From Gadus chalcogrammus (lineage: Eukaryota > Chordata > Actinopteri > Gadiformes > Gadidae), in NCBI RefSeq assembly GCF_026213295.1, contig NC_079418.1, forward strand, positions 3,223,887 through 3,287,886: a DNA stretch of 64,000 bases, written 5' to 3'. Shown in pieces: positions 54,691 through 64,000 of the stretch (positions are counted from its first letter, which is position 1; every line of letters begins with the position of its first letter). A model generated the notes under the pieces. It did no database searches. It saw only the letters and a program-made list of their open reading frames with translations, and was not told where the DNA came from. The position numbers and the translations under genes were made by a program.

Positions 54691-55470
54691 ACTTGGGTCC
54701 CCACGTTCTGTTCCATAACAGTATTATGGTGGGATTTATTGGTTGAATTGCAAACATTAGATCAATGTTTAATCAATGTTGTAAAACAGATAAGGCGGGA
54801 CGCACGAGGAATGGCGGGTACTGCTAGGTGAGACCATTAAGATGAGGGGTTTCATTATATTTTTGATTAAACACAATGCTGTGGACAATGGATAGTGATG
54901 TTTGTTTTTTTAACATGTATCTTAGGTTATGTGTGTAACCTGTAAGAGAACAAATAAAAACAAGTAACAAAAAACATATCTCGCCACTTGATTGGAACAG
55001 TTTCTAGCTGCTACCGTTACTGTTACAGAACTCCAGCGCCATTTTGAGTGACTGCTTTCCTCATACCCACTCCCGCTCGTGGTAAGTTTTAACTGAATTA
55101 TGTTTAAAAAAACATGCTGTTTGTTTGGGCACACTGACGTTAAATGGAAACGTTAACTCAATAAGGGAATGACCATGACTCAAAAAGGGAATGACCATGA
55201 TTGGTTTACGTGAATAGAGCTAGTTATCAGTTAACGCTAGCTACAATTTAAACAGTTGCTGTAGTGACAACAAGTCAACGATATTGTTGCAAAAGTGCGA
55301 GCAGAGATGATGGTAAAGTTCACAGAAAACGTAACGTGTTCAATGCGTCCATAAACAACAGCAACCGTTCAAATGGTACCTAGGGTTAACTACTAACTGC
55401 TGTTCTGCTTATCTCTCCCACTCTGCTTCCGGCTCACACACGGACCGGCCCCCCCTTCCACTCACGTAAC
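54691..55470. other. No gene recognised
   Basis: AT-rich, with a duplicated GGGAATGACCATGA (55165 and 55187). Nothing coding. Confidence 0.4.
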
Positions 55471-55477
55471 TTTTTTA

Positions 55478-55710
55478 AATCCCCTACGGCGGAAACCGAG
55501 GAGCTTGTATGCAAGCAGAAGACAAATGGCTCCATAGTTTGGAAATGTTTTGGGTACAAGGTGTCTGACGAATGACAGAATCAGGTTTTTTGTAGAGAGT
55601 GCTTCAAATCTGTCGAAACTAAAGGGTTGAGTACGACCAACCTCTTCCATCACTTGCAGCAGCACCACGTGCTCAAAAATTCGTGCAGCGACCCAAAATC
55701 TTAAGCTGTC
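55478..55710 (+). pseudogene. BED-type zinc finger fragment of a hAT transposase
   Basis: Reads KQKTNGSIVWKCFGYKVSDE, then past a TGA VFCRECFKSVETKG and TTNLFHHLQQHHV: the W, CxxC and HxxxxH of a BED finger in order. No transposase core follows. Confidence 0.65.
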
Positions 55711-56227
55711 TCGACATTAATTATTGTTTATTCAGATAAAAGGAAAAAAAAGCAAAGAAAAAAGCAATTGTCCCAAAATGATTACGGACTCTCGGACACC
55801 CGCCGGAGTGTCCGGCGTGTGTCCGCTAGTAACTACTAGCCAGACATTAATGAGGCATTGGGCAAAGGGGCAGTAGCCCCAGGCCCTTGCCATTAGGGGC
55901 CTCCGGAGCGGTAATTTAAATGCTTGTTTATGTGCTTTTAACCCTTATTGAGTGGTAATGTTTAAGTTTGGGAGAGGGGAGGGGGGTATGAAATTAAACA
56001 TGACGGACCTGGTATTAGCTTTTGCATGTTCTATGCAATTACTGCATTATATTATATTGAATTATATTACATCACATTAAATTATATACTGAGAAATTAA
56101 GGTGGTGATAATGAGGGGTCCTCATGCTCGGTGTTAATGAGTCTAAACAGTGTGGGTTTTAGTGATATTTTACCTGATACTGACAAAGTTATAAAGTTGA
56201 TTTAGGGTGCTGCTCTCATACAGTCTA
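55711..56227. other. No gene recognised
   Basis: Contains CCGGAGTGTCCGGCGTGTGTCCG and a GCATTGGGCAAAGGGGCAGT stretch reminiscent of hAT ends; unassigned. Confidence 0.35.
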
Positions 56228-56330
56228 CCCCTGTGTTCCAATACCCATACTTCCCGTACTTACTTAGGCTCCATCCTAAATGAATGGAGCCTATAGTAAG
56301 TACGGAAAGTATAGGTATTGGAACACCGGG
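56228..56330. mobile_element. 103-bp foldback MITE
   Basis: CCCTGTGTTCCAATACCCAT at the left pairs with ATAGGTATTGGAACACCGGG at the right, and the pairing continues inwards (CGTACTTACT / AGTAAGTACG, GGCTCCAT / ATGGAGCC) to a 9-base loop. Virtually the whole element is one hairpin. Confidence 0.9.
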
Positions 56331-56985
56331 TTTGGCTGCTTGATGCCAATATGGCCGCACATACTTCTAGAATGCTTCATCAGTGCCTCAAATCTTTACT
56401 TTACCTACCTAGCAGCTTTAATTGCAACAGTTGTTTGCAGCACATTGATTTTCTCTCTTCTCCTTTTCAAGATCCAAGACAAGCAGAATCACATTGCCAC
56501 CAATTTTAGGTTTGTACACTGGCGACAGCATCTGAATAATTTCTACGATAATTGGGCATCTTGCAAAGCTAAAAGACGCAAAATCAAGAAATTAGTGAGG
56601 GACACAGAGCAGGACATTCTCTTTTAATATAATTTATCAGCTGCTAATTCCAGTTTTGAAACAACAAATCCAATCACAACCTCTTCTGAGTGCCAGCTAG
56701 GTGGTTTCCCAACAACTTCTCACTTCTCACTAAACAGACCATTTGTCAACAGTGATCAGCAGGAAGATATCAACTCAGATTTAGATTGTGAACCAGTGGC
56801 TGATGAAATTGAACCTGAAAGTGACAGTGGCCCTGGCAGTGATAATGATGAGCCTAATGAAGACTTCTTAGAAACAAGCTTAAAATATTGGGCCACATCC
56901 TATTCTGTGTCTCTTGTTGCACTGTCCTCTTTGCTCTCCATCTTAATGGTGTTTCAACCCTCCCTTCCCAAAGATGCAAGAACAT
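56331..56985 (+). pseudogene. N-terminal part of a fish DNA-transposon protein (unassigned)
   Basis: Open stretches include a charged region (KIQDKQNHIATNF, CKAKRRKIKKLVRDTEQD), an acidic EIEPESDSGPGSDNDEPNED and LKYWATSYSVSLVALSSLLS followed by PSLPKDARTLL. The last block is common at the N-terminus of multicopy fish transposon-type proteins (ALxxLLxIL...LPKDxRTLL). Coding is cut at about 56985 by a MITE end. Confidence 0.4.
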
Positions 56986-57458
56986 TACTGTGCGTTCACA
57001 CCAAACGCAACGGGGCGACAAGATCCCATACAAAGTGAATGTAGAGACGCGTATCGTGCAAATTCTTCGCGAGAGAAAACCGGCGACAAGTTTAGATTTG
57101 TAGCGCCACACTTTTGCCGTGCACAGGCGAGCGTGTTCACGAGGATTAGTGGCGCGACAAATTCACTTGAGTTGAAACATTTCAACTTTGACGCAAATTT
57201 CGCATGATGACAGCCAATCAGCGTTCACTCCCTTGAGTGACGTAGCGTTCACTTCCTGATCAAGATCAAACTGCTAAATGGAGGGGAAAATTATTATTTC
57301 GGTGTGCGCTCTGGCTGTGTCAATCTTGCCTCACTGGAAAAAGAGCCCTCTGGTTCCAACAATCTATATCGCCTTGCCGGACAACTTTCATCCACTCGCC
57401 TCCCGATCCCTGCTAGTGGGTCCCCCTCACTCATCTATCGAGTGGCGGCTAACCCGGG
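56986..57458. mobile_element. MITE-type sequence with GTGCGTTCACACCAAACGC end
   Basis: CTGTGCGTTCACACCAAACG at the left and GTAGCGTTCACTTCC near 57241 form a weak inverted pair. The rest up to 57458 may be internal sequence of the same element. Boundaries uncertain. Confidence 0.4.
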
Positions 57459-58012
57459 GATTCCACCGGGCGCGTTACGGCAGCGCAACGCTGCCTTGCG
57501 AGCCAGCCGTATTCACGCGAGATCACGAGATCCCGCGATAATCCTAAACCTAATGTACTCGCCTTCCACTCCCAAAACTACTGCAATTAAATGCCAGGCT
57601 TTGTCCTTTCTGACATTGTTCTTATAAAAAGGATGATTTGAGACCCTTTGATTGATTGACTGCTGACCTGGTGCCACCGGTCATGACGTAATAATGTTGG
57701 TGTTTTATTTATTGTGTTTTATTTTGAAAATTGAGCGGAATGCTCTATGGCTTTTACTTTTTAACTTCCTGCTCTGATCGATCTGCTCTGTTGAAATTGA
57801 CGCGGTTCAGCAGCGGCTCGCGGCAAAAATAGGAGTGCTACGGAATGATAGCGCTGTGGCGCGGCACGCCGCTCCTGGGACGCTGCTGAGACGTTCCGCA
57901 GCCGCGCCCGGTGGAAATGGTCTCATTGATTAGAGTGGAACCTATCTGCTGCGGTGACCGCGGCCAAGACGTGCCGCTGCCGTAACGTTGCCGTAACGCG
58001 TCCGGTGGAATC
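57459..58012. mobile_element. GATTCCACCGG-type MITE, complete
   Basis: Left GATTCCACCGGGCGCGTTAC; right, read inwards, GATTCCACCGGACGCGTTAC. 554 bp, GC-rich ends, with an AT-rich middle. No target duplication could be fixed. Partial copy at 23033-23252. Confidence 0.75.
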
Positions 58013-59119
58013 AGGCCGTAACGCTAGCCTACTCCGTCGGCCAGACCTGGTCACCATCCATCCATCCTCCTCACCAATGGTGTAGTCTATTTTATTGGAG
58101 TGGGTATACTGTGATGAATCCCTCCCAGCCTCGTACAAACCCGTCCCACGAGTGTGGGGTGTCGCACCACACTCACCAACGCAGGGGTCTACAACCCCGC
58201 TGATTTAAGAGTATAACAATTATCAACAATCATGGAAAGCTGAGTAGGTTTATCAGTTCAGTATGAACAAATAGAACACAAAAATGACAAGTCGTCCTTT
58301 GTATAGCAATAGCAAATGCTAAACAAGGACAAAATCTACACAAAATAATTTAATGAACTGTTTACAACCATGGCTAACCAGTGCATGAGAAGGAGATGAC
58401 AGGAGACTAATGTTTCACTCTTTCAATTGCTCTAATTTGACCTCTTACTGTTGTTATCCAACATACCATACAGTAATTGAATTGTGTAAAAGTGTGAAAT
58501 TACTGCACCTTAAAAATGACCATGAATTAGCTATACTCTCATTTGCATAGTGATTAACATTATGAATTTCAATTCTGTATACCAACTGAATGTTGGCTGA
58601 CATTTACCTAACTTTTTTTCCCTCCACTCCAACCAAGGATGCCTGTTTTTAAATTCCCCAGTCTGAAAGGCTGGCCAGGGGTTCTCATCTAAAAGTAACA
58701 AGGAGATATAAAGTGGGATTAAAACATTGTCTTCTGTTGACTACTTGTTATGTGGTTTACACATTAATATGGGAGGACTGGAGTAGACACACACACACAC
58801 ACACGAGAAGGAGGGGCTCGGCCCGCCAACTAACGTGCAGAGATGCAGGGGCAGCTTCGCGCTTCGTAACAGAGACAGGGCAGAGTGCGAGCGCGCAGGG
58901 GGAATTTTATGAATGGTGAATGTAGGAGATAACTTCCCCTGCTTAAAGTATTTTATTGCAGTTATACCCAACCGGTATTTGCGAAAAATAAACACAGAAG
59001 TGAAAGATCTGTCACAAGACGATTAATACGTATCCGTGCACATTTTTAAGTGGGTATATGCAAATCCTGGTGCGTTCCTAGTGGGTATACGGCGTATCAC
59101 GTAGACTACACCACTGCTC
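58013..59119. other. No gene recognised
   Basis: AT-rich spacer with a short (CA)n at 58787-58804. Nothing coding could be supported. Confidence 0.4.
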
Positions 59120-60545
59120 CTGACTCTGCATGGTCTCCCCCCAGTCAGTTTTTTCCCTGGTCCATCTCCTCCTGTCTTGCCGTGGGTAATCCTGGTCTAC
59201 ACCGCTGTCATCCATCTCTGTGCACCAGGCCCGCGGCTAGCCTCTATCGCTGAGCTGTTGCTCCCTCCGCCCGGCAGCATCATGCTCACCTATTCACCTG
59301 CACAGCTGTTTGGTCTTTTCAACTACTCCCTTCCATCATCCATTTCAGTCATCAAACAACTTGGACTCCTACGTCGTCGCCGTTACATCCACAGGAGCTC
59401 CCGCCGTGGATTTGTTTTGTCCCAGCACGGACTCTGCATCCCATTCACCCGGTCACCTGTACGCTCCGTCACGCCCCTACCACGTCATCAGGACTCAGCT
59501 GCTACCGGACCTTTCAACCGTTTCCTTTCACCAGGCAGGTGAGCGGTTGAACAACCCAATGAATTTTTCTCCCTCAACCAAGCATCTCCCCCCGGTTTCA
59601 GCTACATCGCCAAACCCCGCCCCTCTCGCCTTCATTCATAAAGAGAACTATTTGATTAAAAAACTCACCCTCCCTTCAGTAGTATCATCCTTTGAATTCA
59701 TTGCTTTCAAAGCCCCCTCCACCACAACAGTTATCCTCATCTACCGGCCACCAAAACCTAATCCCTCATTCCTCTCTGACTTCACTGAACTCCTCACACT
59801 AGCATCAACCCTCTCTCTACGTCTGCTGTTACTTGGTGATTTTAATATCCACATGGACTCCCCCACTTGCATGCTCTAATTTGAATTCACCACTTTATTG
59901 GAAAATTTCTCTCTTTCGCCCAACATGTCACCTTCCCCACCCATGACAAAGGACACATCCTTGACCTTGTCTGCTCCATTAATCTCCCTGTACTCGACCT
60001 CCGGCCATGCCCCTTTCCCCTCTCTGATCACAATCTTTTACGGTTCTCCATCCTCTCCCCCATCTCCCCTCAAAACCAAAACTGTCTCCTTTAATACCTC
60101 CTCACCCTGGTTCACACCTGCACTCCGCAAATTGAACGACTCTCCAAAAAAACCTCACTCACAGTCCACCACCAAGCCTACAAACTCCAAGCTTCCGCCC
60201 CCTCCACAGCACAGAAACTGCTCTCCTCAAAGTCTTCAATGACCTCCTCACCTCTGCCGACTCTGGTTCCCTCAACTTCCTCATCCTCCTTGACCTGAGT
60301 GCAGCCTTCGATACTGTAAACCACACCATCCTGCTCACCAGACTCAGCAACCTCGGAATCGAAGGAACTGCAATCAGCTGGCTTCACTCCTACCTCTCCG
60401 ACAGATCTCACTTCATCTCCCTCCACAACCACACATCTGCCACAGCCACCGTCACACAAGGCGTTCCCCAAGGTTCTGTACTTGGCCCCCTCCTCTTCAT
60501 CATTTACCTCCTCCCCCTTGGTCAGTTACTCCGCCATTTCTCCAT
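59120..60545 (+). pseudogene. L2-clade LINE with endonuclease and partial reverse transcriptase, internally deleted
   Basis: Endonuclease: LPSVVSSFEFIAFKAPSTTT, VILIYRPPKPNPSFLSDFTE and LRLLLLGDFNIHMDSP (GDFNIH), then in another frame HDKGHILDLVCSI and LSDHNLL. A deletion near 60125-60195 removes the linker and RT start. RT then reads LILLDLSAAFDTVNHTILL, GTAISWLHSYLSDRSHFISL and VTQGVPQGSVLGPLLFIIYL, and stops at about 60545 before the YADD motif. Frame changes at least twice. Confidence 0.8.
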
Positions 60546-61201
60546 GAAAGTTGGAACCAAGTTGGGTGCCAGGCAGCACCAGCATTCCAGGTGGGAGAGC
60601 GAAAGCGCCATGTTGGATTCCCCCCATCTTATGCAGGATTCCGGCAGGTGAGTTCAATCCCTCAATGAGGTGGCCAGCCAATCAGCTTCCCTGGAAGAAG
60701 AACTGAGGCCAGCAGAAGGGATGCCAGACAGCTCAGGGCCGTCAGTTACCTGATTTCAAAATATAAAAAAACTTTAACGTTAACAAACTTTGTTAATAAT
60801 GGCTTATTACTGTTGTATGTTAAGGAGACATGCTTCATTAAGCAGGGCACCGGACTGCGACCAAATGGTCCCATTTTGCGACCAAAATTTGAGAGTGTGC
60901 GACCGAATTTTCCATCTGGTCGAGCATGTGCGACCAGTAAATTTGCCCTTTTTTTTTTTACCCGTGAAACGTGGAAGAGGCGCGTCAATGAATCCGGAAT
61001 CTTTAGCAGGCCAATGAGTGTAAGTAGTATAGGGAATGGCCATTGGCGTCAGTTTGGTTTGAAATGTGCTGGGGACAGAGACGCATTCGGAAGTGCATTT
61101 TTAGAAGTGCTGGGTACAATGAGGATGCACTCCTTTTTCTCTCTTTAGTGCCGGTAATGAAAGGTTCTGAAAGACGGCATAACCATGTAGCTAATTACTA
61201 A
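60546..61201. other. No gene recognised
   Basis: A GCGACCAAAATTTG/GTCGAGCATGTGCGACCAG-rich stretch (60850-60940) looks like the end of a hAT MITE. Otherwise unassigned. Confidence 0.35.
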
Positions 61202-61726
61202 TGCCCTGTTTACACCTACCCGATAGTGGGCCCCGATGGTGCCCGATGGCTAAATCAGCAGCTATCGTTATAACATCGGCAAATAGCGTGGTTGCATCGG
61301 GAAACACCGTTACTCTTCCCGGGAACATCGTTAGACAACGGGAAGAAACGCTCAATGATCGGGCAACATCGGGCTACATCGGCAAAGAACGAACATGTTT
61401 GTTAATTTTGGGTCTATCGGGGTAGAATCGGTTACCAGGTGTTGCTATGGGCTAATCGGCTATAATCGGGAATAGAACGGGAGTATAACGTAAGACATCG
61501 CAAATCGTTCGGGAATTTTCCTGGGCACATCGGCTATATTCGTTAATCTTCCGCGCTTTATCGTGTTTTATCGTCTTTATATCGGCAACCTCAACACACG
61601 AAAGACCCTCGAGAACCCTAGACAAATAACGATTGTGAGTGACCAGATTGTGTTAAGGAAGACCCTCAATCTGCCACTTGGGTATAAATAGGGGGTGATG
61701 GATGGATGTCCTACTTTTATAATTAC

Positions 61727-61862
61727 AGGGTACTTCGCCCATTTAGAACCGGCGTTCTATTATTATAAAATCGCTATTGTAATATAAATAAATATATAAA
61801 TAAATATCAGTCTAAACCAGTCTCCCCTTTGCCTTCTCCCGAAATGACGTCAAACGCACTTC
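61727..61862 (+). mobile_element. Truncated copy of TTAA-type MITE A
   Basis: AGGGTACTTCGCCCATTTAG through TATAAATAAATATCAGTCTA matches 19430-19530 nearly base for base, then ends; the right half is missing. Confidence 0.8.
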
Positions 61863-62038
61863 GGGTGTCTTCCCTGGCATAAATCGTTATGTTATCGTTA
61901 TAACATCGGGTATGTGTAAATGCTACCCCGATAAATTGACCCGATCATACATTTTTAGCCCGATGTCACCCGAATCACCCCGACTTCCACACCGGTGGTC
62001 CATCGGCCATTAGCGGCCATTAGCGGGATGGTGTAAAC

Positions 62039-63122
62039 TAGGGATGGGCATAATTAATCGATGCTCGATAATTGATCGTTAAGAAATGCGTCGATCAATT
62101 TATATTGTTATCAATCAAAAGGACGTTGTGTTGCATACTGTGAGTCTTGAAGCATTTAATTGAATATAACCCTGCCGACTGGTGGAAAGTGAATGGAAGA
62201 AATTTCCCCAGGCTGTCAAAGTTAGCGCGACAATACCTCTGCATCCCCCGCAACTTCGGTCCCGTCAGAGCGGGTGTTTTCTGCTGCTGGACTGACAGTT
62301 ACAAGGCTGCGTTCGCGTCTGACCCCCGAGCATGTTAACATGCTTATATTCCTAAACAAAAATATGTAGGCTGGAGTTACTGTATGCTAAGGACAGTAGG
62401 GACAGTCACCACTGTATGTGAGTCGCTCTTCTTTTTCTTAATGTGTTGTCTCTCGCTCCGCTTTTCTTTCGGCTTGGTGCCTCTTGGAGTCGTTACATTT
62501 TGCCAAAACTGTGATATTTTAGCAACAAGTTCAGCCTTATATATGTTCAATAAGGTATTGCTTTTAGATAGACTAGTTCATGCAATTGTTTGTAAATGGG
62601 TGGCTCATCTTTTTGTTGCGAGCCTTTTCCGCGCGCCGGCTGCAGCCTATAGGCATTATATGTCAGGCTTTTCCCCCCCTTTTTTTCAACAGTTATGCAG
62701 TTTAATGCCCACTTTTAGCCTACTGCCTTTGTTTGATTATTGTTGTCCGATAAGTTGACTACTTATTATAATTGGAATAGGCTACAGATTTAGTCTTGTT
62801 GAATCGTTTCCAAACCTTTAAGAGCGCCTGTAGGCACATTGTTCGGACTGTACGAGCGCCGCATAGGCCTATAACCTATAATGCCTGTATTTATTATTTT
62901 AAAACTGTTAAACAATTGTAGGTCTTCAAGTTAACTGTATTGTATTAATGTTGGCCCATACATTATTGTTGGAATAAAGATTTCATTGATAAAAACATGC
63001 TGCATTTTGTATTTTCGGGAATTACAATATAGCCTGTAGAAAAAAGTTAATGATTAATCGATAATTGATCGATAACTCTAGCGATGCTCGATCAAGGAAA
63101 TTTCTTCAAATGCCCATCCCTA
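62039..63122. mobile_element. hAT element, TIR TAGGGATGGGCAT, 8-bp target duplication GTGTAAAC
   Basis: TAGGGATGGGCAT at 62039 and ATGCCCATCCCTA ending at 63122 are a perfect 13-bp inverted repeat. GTGTAAAC flanks it at 62031-62038 and 63123-63130. Subterminal ATTAATCGATxxTCGAT blocks are inverted at both ends. It keeps only the transposase C-terminus (62147-62369). Confidence 0.95.
62147..62369 (+). pseudogene. hAT C-terminal dimerisation domain remnant
   Basis: [20 protein letters not shown] and RQYLCIP, then after a frameshift near 62270 [20 protein letters not shown] and [12 protein letters not shown] at 62367-62369. This is the hATC domain alone; the core is deleted. Confidence 0.75.
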
Positions 63123-63348
63123 GTGTAAACGGGGCATAAGGAATAAAATGTATACAAAATCTGTCTGGCACGTTTTATGAAGAAAACGTTTTCAAAAAGC
63201 ATCGGACATATGACCCACTATGTTCTGCTCCATGTATCCAATGTTGACAACGTGACATGATATGGCTAAGCTAACAACATAAACAAGAGGAGCTAGGAAA
63301 GGAATTTAACTGCGTGTTTAAGTTCAGAAGGGCCAAAGGTGTGGCTAC

Positions 63349-63992
63349 TAGTGATGCACGGGTCAGGTTTTTTTAACACCCGCCCCAACCCAACCCGTTA
63401 GGAGATCTGAACCGCCCCGCCCAGCCCGCAAAAATATGCGCCGATAATGACCCAAACCCGACCCAACCCGAGAAAAAATAAAAATAAAACCTTAATTCAG
63501 GCTTTAAGGGTTGTTCTGAATGAGCTTGTGTGGAGGAAGGCTGTGGAGCCGACCCACGGCATGAATGCCGAAGTAGGTTCGATGTACCTGTTTTATGCCC
63601 GTCGTATTTGTACAGCATCTCACACTCAAAGCAGACAACGTAGTCTGTAACGGTGTCATCGGACAAGACGACAATTTTTCCCAAACCTTGCTTTTATGGC
63701 CCACCTTCGTCACAACCTTTGCATCGCCCTTTTTAAACTTTTCTCTAATGAAGTTAGCCATCCATGTCCTCATCGGAGATCTCTAAGAGGTTTTGGCGGT
63801 GTAAACAACTACGGATACCATATAGGGAAAAACAATTCGATTAAGCAGGTGGAACGCGTCGTTGATTGAGAATTAGTGATTTCAGACTTCGACCCAAACC
63901 CGCCCGCAACCGCAATATTTTATAAATATCAAACCCGCCCGACCCACGGGTAACGGGTGTCCGCGGGACACGGGTCGACCCGCGCATCACTA
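63349..63992. mobile_element. hAT element, TIR TAGTGATGCACGGGTC, target duplication GTGGCTAC
   Basis: TAGTGATGCACGGGTC at the left; GACCCGCGCATCACTA ends at 63992. GTGGCTAC lies at 63341-63348 and at 63993-64000, the last 8 bases of the window. 644 bp; ends rich in AACCCGACCC. Confidence 0.95.
63550..63773 (-). pseudogene. BED zinc finger remnant inside the terminal hAT
   Basis: Minus strand: MANFIREKFKKGDAKVVTKV and HKSKVWEK, then after a frameshift VVLSDDTVTDYVVCFECEML and HKTGTSNLLRHSC: Trp, CxxC and HxxxxxH/C of a BED finger. No core follows, so this is an internally deleted element. Confidence 0.7.
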
Positions 63993-64000
63993 GTGGCTAC

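Larger units (their letters stand above)
61202..63136. mobile_element. Harbinger-type MITE, TAA target duplication, with nested insertions
   Basis: TAA (61199-61201) then TGCCCTGTTTACACC at the left; GTGTAAACGGGGCA then TAA (63137-63139) at the right. Inside, CGATGG/CCATCG-rich arms continue the inverted repeat (CCCGATGGTGCCCGATGG against CCATCGGCCATTAGCGG). It has been invaded by a copy of MITE A (61727-61862) and a hAT (62039-63122). Confidence 0.75.

Overview
The window looks like repeat-rich accessory DNA of a ray-finned (teleost) fish. The evidence is the company of element families (KDZ, Ginger-like integrase/Ulp1, Penelope, L2, hAT, Harbinger, DUF6589), intron-bearing transposase genes with GT-AG boundaries, long CA/GA microsatellites, and the recurrent short motif TAGGCCTAT in the unique-looking DNA. 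Genus cannot be told from this. I see no clear single-copy host gene. Nearly every coding stretch is a transposable-element gene or its wreck, and many elements sit inside others.

Layout: 0.4-1.1 kb, an exon of a multicopy fish protein family. 1.1-3.3 kb (minus), a tyrosine-recombinase (Crypton-like) gene with stops. 3.3-4.9 kb, an LTR-like piece, minisatellites and a long foldback. 5.1-7.3 kb, a hAT-type shell holding a small DUF6589-family element with a 9-bp target duplication. 8.3-12.2 kb, a PIF/Harbinger element (MADF-BESS protein plus decayed HARBI1-type transposase). 12.6-16 kb, a hAT MITE and a Ginger-like gene with integrase, Ulp1 protease and PHD finger. 17.6-22.4 kb, a KDZ transposase whose intron holds two back-to-back TTAA-flanked elements. 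22.4-26.3 kb, hAT genes in inverted and tandem arrangement, one split by a solo LTR. 26.3-30.5 kb, MITE debris. 30.5-33.4 kb, a GC-rich gene I cannot identify. 33.6-37.1 kb, a hAT element with an L2 LINE inside.

The centrepiece is 37,567-52,101: a 14.5-kb element with TAGCCTG-type ends and a 9-bp duplication (GAGAGTCAT), inserted in a DDE_4 transposase gene whose two halves flank it. It carries a RecQ-type helicase (plus strand) and, convergently, a multi-exon DUF6589 protein (minus strand). It has itself been invaded by a Penelope-like retroelement with an SGNH-hydrolase ORF1, a PD-(D/E)XK-like fragment that was in turn hit by an internally deleted hAT, and a LINE/SINE tail. The small element at 6.1-7.1 kb has the same end type, the same 9-bp duplication length and the same kind of N-terminal zinc-binding exon, so two independent insertions support one transposon group.

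From 53 kb to the end: a Ty3/gypsy gag-pol remnant, a BED finger fragment, foldback MITEs, an L2 LINE, and a Harbinger-type MITE with a hAT inserted in its end. A final hAT has its second target duplication on the last 8 bases of the window.

Protein family names come from my recognition of motifs, not from a database search. Coordinates of element ends with target duplications were read base by base; exon borders elsewhere are estimates.
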